64,000 nt of DNA, taken from assembly GCA_024364735.1 (NCBI GenBank), contig JAGFNQ010001137.1, positions 124,565-188,564 of the forward strand, in the 5' to 3' direction. Shown piece by piece: positions 1-13,521 of this stretch; position 1 is the first letter of the stretch; every line of letters starts with the position of its first letter. Under the pieces are notes generated by a model that worked only from the letters and a program-made list of their open reading frames with translations, did no database searches and was not told where the DNA came from. Both the position numbers and the translations under genes were made by a program. The stretch comes from Boesenbergia rotunda. Its lineage: Eukaryota; Streptophyta; Magnoliopsida; Zingiberales; Zingiberaceae.

Positions 1-322
1 TCCGGACATCCCAATGTCACCAGCCAGTGAGAATCAACTGATTAGAGAATAACCCATGCTAGTCTCAACAGAATTGATAGTGTCCGTTTTTATCAATTCA
101 TCGACTAGGGATATTTTCAATACTTCACGATTGCACATTTAGAGATAATCACTAGTTGTGATCCCATCACAAATTCTCTTATGCTGTGATTTGTATTGCG
201 GACATTCAGTAGATGAGTTTAAGATCCCAATCAAATACACAAACATGTATACTCAAATAGTGAATTATCATTTATTAAAATAAATGTTTACGATCATAAG
301 GCGATTGCCTTAGGACACTTCT
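1..322 (-). mobile_element. LTR-like repeat fragment
   Basis: Read on the minus strand, this stretch begins near 320 with TGTCCTAAGGCAATCGCC and runs to the window edge. The TG start and non-coding AT-rich body resemble a plant copia LTR. No partner LTR, primer site or target duplication is visible, so the class is an inference. Confidence 0.35.
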
Positions 323-360
323 CTCATATCACTAACATTCAGACCCTCATAGGGTGACTT

Positions 361-1240
361 CAGACTCTGCGTTTGAATATGAAATCACATGTTTTGATAA
401 GTTTTTTTTATATATTAATATATTTATTAAATATTATTTATTATATTAATTTATATTAATCAAATATAAAAAATTATCTCTTTATATTTTTGAAATCATG
501 TTGAAAGAAATGTTTCTTTTAACTGTGTCCAAGATGCAGTCATATTTATACATCTTTCTGTGCCAACTGATACGATTAGATAACATAACTGAAAATTATT
601 GGTACTAAGTTTGCACATCAGAAATAACATCTCCTAAGTAAATTGTAAATAGAGATATCAAGTATGGAGAAATCCAAATATCCTAGGTCCATGAGCGGGT
701 TTTCACCGAAACCCACTGATTCATCCTAAAAAACTCCTATTGTAACATAATTTATAATCATTAGAAGTTTGGACACCAAAAATATCATCTCCTAGCTCAA
801 CTCTAACTATTGATATTGGGTTTTGAGAAATCCAAATATCCTAGGTCCATCAGTAGGTTTTGGTGAAAATCCACTAATAGACCTAAAACACTCCTACTGC
901 AACATAATTTATAATCATTAGAAGTTTGAACCCTAAAAATACCATCTTCTAGAACTATTGATATTTTTATTTAATTTAATAAATCATGATTAAATATTAT
1001 AAAAAATATTTTTAGAATAAAAAAATTTCCAGTGCACACAGGGCTTGAAGTCATTTCACTCCTAACATGATTTCAGGCACTACGTTTGAATCTGAAATTA
1101 CGTATTTTGATAACTTTTTTTATATATTAATATATTTATTAAATATTATTTAATATATTAATTTATATTAATCAAATATAAAAATTCATGTCTTGATATT
1201 TTTGAAATCACGTTGGAAGAGATGTTTTTTTAACTGAAAT
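361..1240. repeat. Duplicated AT-rich intergenic repeats
   Basis: Two layers of duplication are visible. A unit of about 170 bp at roughly 361-540 recurs at 1068-1240, sharing the run that ends in GTTTGAAT and the same long A/T tract. Between them a unit of about 160 bp occurs twice in tandem (about 620-780 and 780-940), each copy holding AAATCCAAATATCCTAGGTC. No coding sequence was recognised. Confidence 0.6.
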
Positions 1241-2037
1241 ATTTTTTCTTTGTTTACCCAACGTTTTTTAGCCGATTCTATAATATATTATTTTAAAATG
1301 AAAAGTTTGAAAAAACATATTCAGTTGTCTCAGAATTCATTATTGAGAAAGAAAAAGACAGTACTTGGCAGAAGGGATATAAGAGGAAATTTATTAAAAT
1401 GAATGCGCCTTTTGGTAAAAATAAAACCATAGTACGTCTTTTTAGTAAATATTAATTTTTGGATACGCTCTTTGATAAAAAACCGTAAATAATATTAAAA
1501 AGATAAAAAAAATAACTTAAATTGTAAAAATAACAGTTTTAAAAGTAATTTTGTTTTTAAATTCGGAAATACGAATGACAGTGTCATCCAATACTCGACT
1601 TTATCCAAGAATTCGTTCACGATGGATGTATCCCTTGCTTTCCTAAACAATTGAACTTTGACAACCAAGTTGTCCATTGTGTGTTTTTACCCTTGCGCCA
1701 AGCTTGAGGGACAACAATTTTACATTTTTTTTAATAATCTAGATATTTAATTTTTGAAACCGATTAATTCTTAAAGGTAATGAATTCAATTCTATAAAAA
1801 AAATTTTATCGATCACTGGAATAAATCCATAAAGCACTAATGAATTCTTTCCTAACACAACATCTCAATGAATTTTGTTTTTTTAAGAAAAAAATCTTTA
1901 ACAACATCTCAAATAATTTTGTTTTTTTTAGAAAAAAATGTTTAACTAGCATCAGATCCCACCTTTAGGACTACTAACTGACTAATCATAAGAATGATGG
2001 ATCCAACCATTAGAAAATTTTCTATCATCAACATTAC
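1241..2037. other. AT-rich intergenic DNA
   Basis: I see no gene, RNA or defined mobile element here. The only open frame (1495-1677, minus) is low in complexity and has no recognisable domain. Confidence 0.5.
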
Positions 2038-2268
2038 GGTTACGTTTGGTTAACTATAATATAATTTAATTTATAATGTAATGAAACCTATAATATTATC
2101 TAGATTATTTGTTGTTGGTATTGTAATCCAAATTACAACACTTTTACTAGCTTTTGTAATACAAATTATATTACATTACAGTTTAAAACTGTACCAAACA
2201 AAGTAATTAATCTTGTAATGTAATCCTGATTATATTACAAAATTGATTACTCCTTACCAAACATAACC
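2038..2268. mobile_element. MITE, Tourist-like
   Basis: The ends are inverted copies of GGTTAYGTTTGGT (2038-2050 and 2256-2268), flanked on both sides by TAC. The 231-bp body is AT-rich and non-coding. Size and ends fit a small PIF/Harbinger-type MITE. It lies about 400 bp beyond the CRT3 stop codon, so in the gene's 3' flank. Confidence 0.6.
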
Positions 2269-2666
2269 TACAAGTTTGTCATCCCATGAAAATAAAATAC
2301 TAAATCTTAATTGGGAATCTAAATAGTTGAAAGAATATATGAGCACCATAACGCGGCACCATAACCACCAGGGCAGTTAATTTTGCATATTGAATTAAGC
2401 ATGAGGACAATCAGATTCTACGCATCTTGAATTAACTTAGCTTGAACAGTGTAAAAATTCAAAGTGCTGGACAAACTGGGAACACGAGAGTTGACAAACA
2501 GTGATAGATGCAACACAATCCAAGGTAAACTAGTCCTTGAGGGACAGCAATTCATAGATTACAAAACTTCCAATAGTTTAAATTAGAAAGCATTGGGCAT
2601 CATCAGTTCAGGGAATCGATGCATCATTCGGTTTGGCGGTGTCGCAACAAATGATATTTAAGGTTT

Positions 2667-5600
2667 TCATAGTTCATCCTGCAAGTAGAGCAGTAAAATA
2701 AACGCATTTGATGAATCATGAAGACAGAGAAATGAGAATGAAATCAAGGAAAGAGTAGCTAGAGATCTTACATGATAATCATCATGAATATAATCTCTAT
2801 GATTACGCTGCAACCCGATATTTAGAGTTAGAAAAGCATTTTATGATTAAAAGGATTAACTAAAATGAAAGTGTCCGATATTATAGGCTGATCTGAAGAC
2901 AAGGAAGATATTTATGTACCCTTCTGTGATCCCTGTAGCGCTCCCTGTCTCGGTAACGTCGATCATGTCCCCTTTCCTTTCTCCTACGCTCACCTTCCTC
3001 CCTTGCTCTTTGAGCTTCCTGTGCAACGAACATTGTTAATGAACAAGCGTTCACAAAAGGAAATCAAAATCAACAGCCAACAGGGATATCATTTCACAGA
3101 GAAAACCTAGAGAAAGTTCAGTGTGACTCAGGAAAATCAAAAGGTTGTGTTTAACCTCTCAAGTTGCATAGGGGCATTGAAATTTTTCACAAACTTAAAA
3201 TCAATGTATGTATTTTAGAACAAAAGGAATTTGTTGAAATAGAAGAGTTATAACCTCATCCTCTTTTGCTTTCTTTATTTTTTCTGCTTCCTCGAAGGCC
3301 TCCTTTTCAGTCTGACACAAGGAAAATACATGATGAAAATTCTTACTAGATAACAATTCCAATAAAGGTCTACAGCAACCAAGCGTAAATGATAAACTGA
3401 CCTCTCTATGCTTAAGAACAGTCTCCTCTGCAACCTCTTTTGCATAATCAGGATCGTCGCAAATCAGGATGTTGTCAAAGACCGAACCTGCCTTTACCTG
3501 CATAGCCATTATGTTGGCATGTTATGCATCGTTCTGCAGATGCAGGAGGATCATCCAAGGACAAGTTTAGCAAGAGTGCTATCAAGCAAAGAAATTTACC
3601 TGCCAAACTTCAATGCCAATGTACTTCAAAGGCTTCAGCACGTATAGATCTGGGTCATCCTCGAACTCTGATGAAAAGTTAACAATTAAATAACCACATA
3701 GAATTACACTTTACCATTTGATAGTTTCTATATCATGAAATACTTTTACTAGGATGCTTCAAAAAATTGTTTTAACCAATAAAGCAAAAAAAAAAAAAAC
3801 TAAGCAACACAACAGTCAAATTCTTGAAAATTTTGACATGATTCAATACACTGAATTTCTATAGACGTTACTAGTTTGAAGCTTTTCAAATAGTGAATCT
3901 CAAATTAGCTACAGCTCCATGAGGCTTTGTAACAAGAGAAATTCTTAATAGGAGATCGCATGGCAACACAACATGTGCAGTGACAATTCAACTATTCATC
4001 CACTAGATTTCCTATATCCCAGATGTAGACAATTAGAGATGTAACATCCTCTATGAATCCTAACATCATCTATGCATCCCAGAAAACCAAACATCTAAGA
4101 TAACAATACCATTTCAAGAAAATAGGTAGAAACAATCTAGTGCGCCATCAGGAATAACAGCTGTCATCAGAGATATTGTGCTACAGATGCCCTCCCAACC
4201 ACTGTCCAGTATGTGTCTACAGCATGTTTCAACAACACTGAAGAACAACGGACAGTATAATACTTTGAACTTGTATGGCACAGAAGCATGGGGATCCTGA
4301 GCATGATTTCTGATTCTCTGAGAAAACACAAAGATGCATCTCCCATGGTGAACTTCCCTAGCATGGCATCATCATCGTGACGTCACCATGTGTTTCTCTT
4401 ACATGCATCTTGTCACTCCATTAAGTTCAATATAAGATTTTACCGCTTCTAATATTTGAATGAATTATATTGATTTTTATAATACTACAAATTTTGTTGT
4501 CTACTTCAACGTCTTGCATTCTACTGGATTGAACTCAATTAACTATAAAAGTGTGTCGCCTAAAAGCATAACTACACCTAATTGGCCCCAGAAATAGTAA
4601 CTTTTTAATCCTTTAGATAACCCCCACCCATCCTTTTAGAATGTTATTTTTTTGTACAAGTTGTTTCCTTGGACGATGGTGATCGTAGCACAATCTTATA
4701 AGTTTTCATTCAATTGTACCAAATGATGATCACACAATTCCACACTGCGTTTTAACAATTCATCCTTTTTCTTTGTTAATGTATCATCTTGACATAAAGT
4801 CAGGATATCTAAAGCTCTCATAATTTTTTTTTTAATTAACAGCCATCTTAATTATTCCCTTGATTTATTTCTTATTACTGAACCCAACCGTCCAAAGTTG
4901 TCTAAATATCTCGTTTCAAACTTTTTTTTCAACGATTCAAGTTTAATCCATTTACAAATCCAATCAATTAGTATAATGCCAATAGTTAATAACATAAACA
5001 TCAACGAGCTTTATCTTCAACATGATTAGTGATTTCATCTAGCATCAACATACAAGGGGGATTTTGAGTTAAGTGTAAGACATTATTAGTGAGTTCTCGA
5101 TATAAATTAAGTCAGGATGTTTTTAGTTGATGATTGTTGTTTAAATTTAACATTTCATGTACTGTTAGTTGTTGCGCTACTTAGCATATGTTTCAATAAG
5201 GGACAGGAATTGTTTAGGCAAACAACACTTGTTCCATAATAACAGTAAGACATAAAGAGAGATTGTGCGTAATCCTTTGAACACCCTATATTCCATTCAA
5301 CAGGATTATGCTCAATCGTTTGCAACTTGCTAGTGCTAACTATACAGATAAAAAAAAAGAAATCCTCTCTTTCAAACAATGCTCCGAATCAATTTGGAGC
5401 AAGCATGCTCTATGACAAAAACAACAGAAAAGCAGCAACAAAAATTCATTGTTAAAAAAGATCAGGCTGAAAAGATAATTGATCACAAGATTTTCCTATA
5501 TTTGCTCTCTCAACACACAAAGTAATAAAAAATGTAAGTTCCCCAGTTTAGTCAGAAGAGAAAATAGATGGATAAAAACGTTCCTAACTTGAGTTCCTTC

Positions 5601-8600
5601 TGATAATGGAAGAATTTATGGAAGCATTTGCACAATTTATTATTCCTATTCTATTAGATTATCCATAGTTCCTAAGATAGCTGAAGATCTGGATTTTTTT
5701 TTTGATTTTTCATAAATATAAAGTTTCACTAGCATCAGTTTTTATTTATCCAAAATGCAAACATGACAGTTAGTATTAAGCTAATGGGTTTATCAGCAAT
5801 CAGATCTATGCTCATCTTACCAGGATTATCAATCCACGGGGTTTTCCATTTCCCTTTGTAGTTCGGGTTCTTGATCCTCTGTAAACTCAATCATGGATGA
5901 GAATTATAAATTATACATATACAAGACATTAAATTCATCAAGCTCAGATTGGAATTACACACCTTGCGTTTCCATGGTCCCTTGTATTGTGGATTCGGAA
6001 TCTTTGGTGGTTTCCATATTCCATCCTCATCCTCATCCCACGTGTCAGGCTGATTTGAAAAAAAAAAGAAAGAAAGAAAGAATCCCAAATTACTAACCCA
6101 CATAATGAAAATGCGACTCATCATCAATAAAGAGGATCTACTTCAAAACAAATTGAGCAACAAGCTCCCGAAACAGTAGGGCAACTACACCAGGACTTGC
6201 GTGTTGTAAACATGAGTTTTACAGTTTACAGGAATAATACCTTTTTCACCTTTGGGTCAGGAATTTCTTTTGGAATAGAATCATACCCCTACCACATGAA
6301 GCAAAAAAAAAAAATTAGAAAATGTTTGTTGAGTTAAAAAGAATTATTTTAGAATGTTAGGCAAACCTCTGGTTTGATATCATCTGGATCATCGATGTAT
6401 TCCCTTTCATCCCAATCTTTTGGCTGCAAAAGTAAAATGCATGTATAAGAGAAATTGCAGAAAGAAACAAGAGTGATTTCGTTTTACTTCAACTATTCTC
6501 AGGAGTGTCAATAGACTCCAATTCTAACCTTCTTAGCGTTAACTTCCTTGATCTTCCGAGGCGGAAGTATATCCCAATCAGTATACATGCTCCCAGATTC
6601 TCTTTCTCGGTTGTCAACGAGGAGGCTATACGAAGCATCAGGTCTAAGAATGAATGTATAGACATGTGCAAGCTTATCAGTCTCACACTGTAAATCCTTT
6701 TTGATGGGATAATTCTGCCCCTGGTAAGAAAGGATTAGATGGAGCTTCTTTGTTTGTGTTCCACAAATGTCGGGGCCCAACATTAAACTGCATGAGAAAA
6801 ATATCATCAGGTATACTATTTTCCACTCCAAAAGCGCACATGTGATATTAATAAGTAGAAATTATTCCAACATAGTAACAATGAGAACGCTGACTTTTGT
6901 GCTAGTTCATAAAGAATATTGAGGCAATAAAAAAAAGGAAAAACAAAGTGAATTTTGATACAAGGATAACTTTGTAAAATCAAGGTAATTATCTTCCAAG
7001 AAAAATAATCAGAGAGAGAAATGGAAATTACAAAAATTTAAGAAGATAGATTAATATTAACATTCTGAATTTTTAAAAAGGCATGTCAAAAGAGATAAAA
7101 GACTTTGGGAGGCATGGATTAAAGTCCTGTGCCGTGTTAGTTGGCACATGTGAAGCTTCTCGTTCAATTGGTCGAATAGCAGGAAGATATGCCCAATACA
7201 ATGGATCCATTCTACATCATCAAATCAAGCACAAAGCGGGCCTTCCCTCCTCCAAATCACATAAGCTTTTCCTTCTCCAACGTCGAATCAAGGTGATCTT
7301 TTGATGTCAAATAGCTCATGAGATGAGGACCCAATGCCAAGTTGATGCAAAGCTTATGTCATCTCCGCACCATGTAACAACACGGATTTTGGCCTTCTAT
7401 TGCATTGTCTTCCGGCGTCAACGTCACCAATCGTCTCCCTCCATCTGCACATGCATTTTTTATTATCTCTACACTAGTCTTCCAACATTGATTCAGGCCG
7501 GCCTTCATGTTATCTTCTTGGGTTGATGTTGCAAATTGTCTTTCGTGCCCCCTCCATCACATCCAACCTCTTTCCCCCTTCTCCACCATCCCTTTCTCTT
7601 CTATGGTTTGGCACACATCTAGTATGCAGAGTATGTCTTGTCCCAGTTAGAGACTGAAATCTCAACATGAATCAAAACTCCAAACCTTATGGGTGATGAA
7701 GAAAATTCACCCCTTTGTTCCACATTGTTAGAAGGCTTCTTGAGTATGCTTAAATATCATGAGGCTGGATTTTATTGGACTAAGAGCCCGTGGTGGGCTT
7801 GGATTGGCCCACGGGTTAAAAAAAAAATCTTCTAAAATTTAAAAGTAAAATAGAAAACTAAATGGGCTCGTGGACTTGACCCATCTAATCTACAATCCAA
7901 ACTTAAAAATTTCAACTTTTTATATTTATTTTATATTTTTCTGTGGGCTTTTGGGCTGACCCGCCTAACCTGTAACCCACCTTAGGTTGGGTTGGGAATT
8001 TTCCAACCCACCACGATGGCGGGCCGGCCTGCTCCGCCATATGATGAGGTTTTGGTGAATCGGCCAGGCCCGCCATGGATTGACCAGTTTGACCGTATTA
8101 ATTGGGCTCCCTTTTTTGGTCTTTACCATAAACAATTATTTACTATGATACTAATATTTTAAACAAATTCAAAAGAGGTTAACTAAAAAAATATCTACAT
8201 CAATCACATAATCATAAATATTGCTAATATAGTACCCAACATGAAAGTTACAAAACCTATTTGAGATTAAAGAAACCAGTAAACCTGTATGGAGTATCAC
8301 CACCAAATTTCTTCTGATTAACATATCCAGAAAGAAGCTTTATATAGCCTCCACCACATTCAATGTCCTGCTCAAACCTTATAGAATACTGGACCACCAG
8401 CGTCCTGTTCTTGTTACTAAATTCTGGAAATTTTGCAGATATTGCAGAATGCCTGGCATCTATAGATGTTTGTAATCCTGTATACAGAAAGGTCATTCTC
8501 ATCAGATAAACACTGAAATACAAACAAGAAGAAAAATATTAGTCACACTGAGAATCTTAACTACCTTTTTACAGTAATGGAAGTTAATAAACTGCATAAT

Positions 8601-9692
8601 AAATGTAGAAAAGAAGGCTTATTAAAAAACAAAGAGAGTTTTATTTTTATTAATTTATTTATTGATCTTTGTTTTTATATTGAGACGAATAAATAAAAAA
8701 AGGACGGCAACTTAAGTAAGAACACTAAGTGAGGAAATGACAACGAAAATTTCACACCTTTATCATCTGGATCACCGGGCCATTTTCCAGCAGTATGTTT
8801 AAAAGCACCAGCTTTTCCTTCACTCCTTTTCCAGTCTGATTTTACCCATCGTTGCTCCCAACCATCTTCCCAAAGTAACAAAAATATATGTCAAAATTCC
8901 AATTTAGTTAAAAGCATATAAATATATAACCATTGGAAAAACAAACAAAAGGTCAAAAGCACAAGTAGTTAGGAAATAACTGTCAATAAAACGATAGTTA
9001 GATGTATGAGAAATATAGAGAACTCAAATATTTCAAACTTCAGCACACATAAGATAAATTTTTAACAAAGCCATCTCGGACAATTTAGAAAAAATTTCCA
9101 ATATTAAAATTGCATACACAATATCCAATCATCCAAACCCACATACTTGTTTAATATCCTTCTAAATATTTGCGCGTGCCCTTTTTAAGGACTATCTTCT
9201 TGCCCTAATTAAATCAAAACCAGCGGTGCCCTCCGTTCTTCAAAATCGATCAGATCAACAGTTTCAGATACTCGATATAGCCTACTCTCCCGACATAAAA
9301 GTTAAACAACATAGCTGAGCTAACTATAAAAGGAAATTAGTTAACTCTCAAGTATCCCTTTCCCGTGTCCTATCTCAAAATGGGAAAATAAATGTGAAGC
9401 TCAAACCAAAATGGCAAGCTAAAAGTGATAGCGTAAATGAGAAAGAAACATGCTTTGCAATGAAGTACACTAAAAGATCTAAACCGTTTACAAACAAAGA
9501 AAGCGCGGAGGATTAAAAAAAGAAAAAAGAAAAAAAAGAAAGCGCGGAGGAGGAGTCACATTAGGGGATACCGTCGAATCGCTCTTCGAAGAAGATCTCG
9601 ACCGCCGAGGCATGAAGGAAGAGCACAAGTGACAGCACCAGCAATCGAAGCTCAAGCTTCGAAGCCGCCACTAAAAAGTGTGGTTGCGCCAT
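2667..9692 (-). CDS. CRT3: Calreticulin-3, ER lectin chaperone
   Basis: Calcium-binding lectin chaperone of the ER lumen; the plant-only CRT3 form is known for folding receptor kinases. I placed 14 coding exons with GT-AG introns in phase: 9692-9572, 8865-8758, 8477-8285, 6787-6529, 6423-6367, 6288-6241, 6049-5963, 5878-5821, 3667-3600, 3497-3402, 3311-3255, 3018-2920, 2807-2772, 2678-2667, giving about 432 aa (Arabidopsis CRT3 is similar). Residues 1-30 form a signal peptide. The lectin signature RFEQDIECGGGYIKLL is intact; the second, LMLGPDICG, has Leu for the usual Phe. P-domain repeats (IPDPKVKKPDTW, IPNPQYKG, KNPNYKGKW) follow, then VWQVKAGSVFDNILICDD and an Arg/Lys/Glu-rich tail, basic where CRT1/2 are acidic, ending HDEL. 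I chose ATG 9692 because it starts the signal peptide; an in-frame ATG lies at 9767. Intron 8 (2.15 kb) is unremarkable; intron 3 holds a repeat. Confidence 0.96.
7780..8110. repeat. hAT-like remnant in CRT3 intron 3
   Basis: A GC-richer block built from short words such as GGCTTGGATTGGCCCACGGG, GGGTTGGG and GGCCGGCC. It resembles the element at 17247-17755, but its ends are eroded and no target duplication remains. It lies in intron 3 of CRT3 with both splice sites intact. Confidence 0.45.
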
Positions 9693-11829
9693 CGCCGGCC
9701 GCCGCCGTGATGCCGATGACCGCAGAGCAAGGAGTGCCCCTTCCATTTGTAGAGCACGGAGTCTCATAAAAGCCCTTGTTCAAGTACACAAATATCAGCT
9801 TTAACACTCACACAAGTGAAATAAAACCAAAAATATTTTTTTTAAAAAAGGAAAAGATAATAGCTTTGGCAATTGTCTCTTTTTCCTGCTTAAAAACTTT
9901 TAATTAAACAAATTTCTTTAAAAAACTTTTAAAATAAGTGAGCATGGTGACACTTTTGTGGTTTTTAACAACTTCTGTGGGCGTTTTAGTCTTTTAGCGA
10001 CTAAGCGGGACCAACGTCGACTCCCAAGTCCCAAGTCACTCAGTCTGGGGCCGAGACTTTACCAGGACTGCGAAATCATACGCACACGTACAAATCTGAC
10101 ATTGAGAAAAGCAACTGAACTATAGAATGAGAGGGTAATATTTCGTCACCTATTCGGGTGTAGTGTATTTTTTCCGGTTTAACATGGAGCGGAGACTTGG
10201 TGGAGTGAACGGCCAATCAGGCTCCATTAACATATTCCAGACCAATCGGAATCGAACACGTTTGCATTTTAACGTGTTCTTTGACGTTGGATTCTGCTTG
10301 GTCAACGTTGTCGGTCAACCCGTGTGGAAAAACAAATTACTAATTTTTCTTTTTTATTCGGTTTTTTTAATCCAAATATTCAACTATTTAAACGAATTAA
10401 TTATGTAAATGACCAATTCAATTTAAAAAAAAACCATCAACCATCCCAATAAATTAAAAAAATACTTATAGAGACTCGTCTAGAGTTAATATTTTAAAAT
10501 TCACTTATCACTTAAGTAAATTTTTTTTATAATATGTCATAATTAAGATTTAAATTTTTAATTTTTAATTATCTATTAAAGAGTCTAACTATTATATCAT
10601 TTTCCTGGTCTATTGTATTCATCTTGAGGCTTATGATTTGTGTCTTAAAGGACCGAGTTATTATAATAGTAACGATAGTAATAATTTTAGAAGAATTTAA
10701 GTTTAATAGGTATCTATATGATTTGAATGAATAAATGAGCTTTTTTAATAAGGTATCGGCGTAAGAATATTGATTAATAATTCATTTATTAAATGTTTTT
10801 AAAATTATTTTGATGACTAATGTATTTTTTTCAGCCAAGTTGATTATTTTAAGATTAGTTGACGTAAGTTGAATATCAAATGTTAACTAAAAAAAAGTGA
10901 TTATTAGTTCTCTGACTAAAATACGTTGGTAGGGTATCCATATGTAATATCTTATGTCTTCACAGTTACCCCAAGACATAATTAATATAGATAGTGAACG
11001 TATGATATTCCTAATTTAATGATCTGAGGCGAATCTTGCGAGAACTTACAACCTGTCATTTATCCCATCATACGCCTCCTACATGTATACCTGTATAATC
11101 TATCTATATTCATAGGGTCGACTCTAGAAGTCATTGAGATAACATATCTATCTTTTTTTGAAATATTCATAGTTTGATTCCTAACTATAATATATTGTAA
11201 GATATTTTTCTTTAGTGGGATGATAAATCTGAAATGTTTAACTATTGGGTCATTAGTCATGAGCACTTTAAAATTTATTTAGATGGTCAATATAACATTT
11301 TTATGAGATCAAATTTTTCCTTTCATGATTAATCACCCTGAAAAGGAGCATATCTTTTGCTAGTTTAAAAAAAATGATTATAGGTCATTTAAATGAGTCT
11401 CATTTATCATGGATCTTTTGAGTTAAACTATTTTAAAGCTTTAACAATATTATTAAACTAGAAACAGTTATGAAAAACATGTATACTTTAAATATTAAAA
11501 TAATATCGGCCGTATTTTTTTATCTTAAAATTACTATTATTTTTTTACCGTTATAACAAATCAGCAATTAAGTAGCAATTATAATATAATTACTACAAAT
11601 ATAATAAGTACAGATGAATCCAAAAATAAAATATAAATTAGGTTATTAATCATACCTAATGAGATATAGAGATGGGTAGGTGCGACTGTGATTTTTCTCG
11701 AAGAAGATGTGACTATATCGATATACAAAAGAGTTGAAACAGATGATAGATGTGTTGTGATACATAAAAAAAGGAGAAATTATAGCAAAAATGGGAGAGG
11801 GAGAGGCAGGGGCAGCCCTTGAGGTAGGC
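9693..11829. other. CRT3 5' flank and intergenic DNA
   Basis: The first 100-400 bp should hold the CRT3 5' leader and promoter. I could not find a clear TATA box or unfolded-protein-response element by eye. The rest (about 10.4-11.8 kb) is AT-rich with short homopolymers and no recognised gene. Open frames at 10163-10408 and 11060-11266 are short, biased in composition and match nothing I know. Confidence 0.45.
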
Positions 11830-12075
11830 AGGCAGGGAACCTGCCCTCTCTATTTTGCCAATTGGTCATTCTTAAATCTCTGACTTGAGCGTCGGAGTGG
11901 TAATCGTCGAAACCTTTCACAGTGTCATTCTAACGTTCTTTTCTTATAGCTTTGGATCTCATGTCCCAGTCATCCCACCGACCCTAAATCCATAGAAAGT
12001 TCACATCAATGGGCGTCATCTCTGTCTACACATTTAGTTTTTGGAATATTTTGGCACTGTCTGTGGGAATTTTCA
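11830..12075 (+). repeat. 5' LTR end and primer-binding site of the Tat element
   Basis: The segment matches 21450-21651 in the 3' LTR. It is followed at about 12052 by TTGGCACTGTCTGTGGGAA, in the place and style of a gypsy tRNA primer-binding site. The upstream part of the LTR is missing. Confidence 0.6.
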
Positions 12076-13521
12076 TTTAACCAGAAGTTGAAAGCTCGAT
12101 GGTAGACATTGGTAAATCAGCGAACTTGATTTTGACACGTGAGGAATTAGACCGAATCATGGCCACGACTGTACAGACATTGGAGCATTATCAAATATAG
12201 CAAATTGCCTCTAAGGGGTCCTCGACCTCGGTTCAAATGTCATGCCCCTCTCCGTCGCCCCTGACGCTGCCCAAGGAGATGTCCCTGGATCAAAGAGGTG
12301 ATCTCGCTGAAGTGTCCCAAGAGGCACACTCAATAGCCTCTAGTATGCCTCCCAAAGACATCGTAAAGGGAAAGATCGCGAGCATCTTGCACCTGCTAGT
12401 TATGAACCAACACCGTTTACCTTCAATCGAGGAGTATGCTGGTAACACGGACTCAGAGGACTACCTATGCAAATTCGAAAATGCGATGCTTCTATACTAA
12501 TTCACTGACAAGGTGAAGCATCGGGTGTTCCTCAACACCCTTTCGGGAGCAACTTAGAGGTGGTTCAAGAGACTTCCCAATGCCTCCATTAGTTCTTTTG
12601 GAGAATTTCGGACTGCCTTCTTAGATTACTTCGCAAGCAGTCGAAGGTACTACAAGGCCATCCTCATTCCTCAACTTGTTCTCCCTTAAATAGAAGAGTA
12701 AAAAGTGTTGGTGCTTGGATGGCTAGAGGGGGGGTGAATGTAGTCAGACACAGAACTTAGCTTCTTTGAAAACTTCTGCACTTAGGGTTAGCAGCAGCAG
12801 CGGAAGAAAATAATACAAGTATAAATGCAGAAATGAAAGACAAACCAAAACGCTAACAATGATCATTTACAGGGTTCGGGGATAACTTGCCCCTACTCCT
12901 TGGCGTGCTCGTGAGGTGGGCGATCCCTTAATCGTCGGCAGATCAAGGCCCGGTGAACCCCGGATAGTGATGGTCTTCTTCTCGGTGGAGAAACCTCTCC
13001 ACAATCGGTCTCAAGAAGATACAAGATAAGCTCACGAGACACTAGAAGGAAAAAGCTCACAAGTATACAGCAAAACACTTAAGCATGAAGCAACAGAGAG
13101 CACAAGCACAGCCCAGCCAAACTCCTCAAGTTTTCTGCCTGTTCACCACTACCGCTCCTCTACTTTCAGCTTCGTCTTAAGCTTCTGCTCCCATCAACAG
13201 GCTCTCCATCAGCATCCACTGAAGCCACAGCCTGACCCCCTGAATCCCTGAGCACTCAGTCCACTGAAGACCTCTCCAGCTGAGCCTCCGTCAGTTGCCA
13301 GTCGTGCGTCAGAAGTCGTTGAGACCAGAAACGAGTAAACAGACAAACCTGCACCAAGGAAAGTCCTCAGTTGACTCTCCTCCATGGTTTGAATCCACCC
13401 TGTATTACCAGCACACTCATCAGAAGCTTAGCAAAGCGTATCACAAAGAAATCACAGTGTATCAGAGAAAGCGCAGAGAAAATAGACGCGATCAGAGCGT
13501 CTGACAGTGATTTGAATTAAA

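Noticed and set aside
4114..5379. Open frames inside CRT3 intron 8
   Set aside because: Short, without domains, and within an intron with good splice sites on both ends.
9693..9767. Upstream in-frame ATG of CRT3 at 9767
   Set aside because: It would put a charged 25-residue extension before the signal peptide; the ATG at 9692 gives a normal signal peptide. Not excluded by sequence alone.
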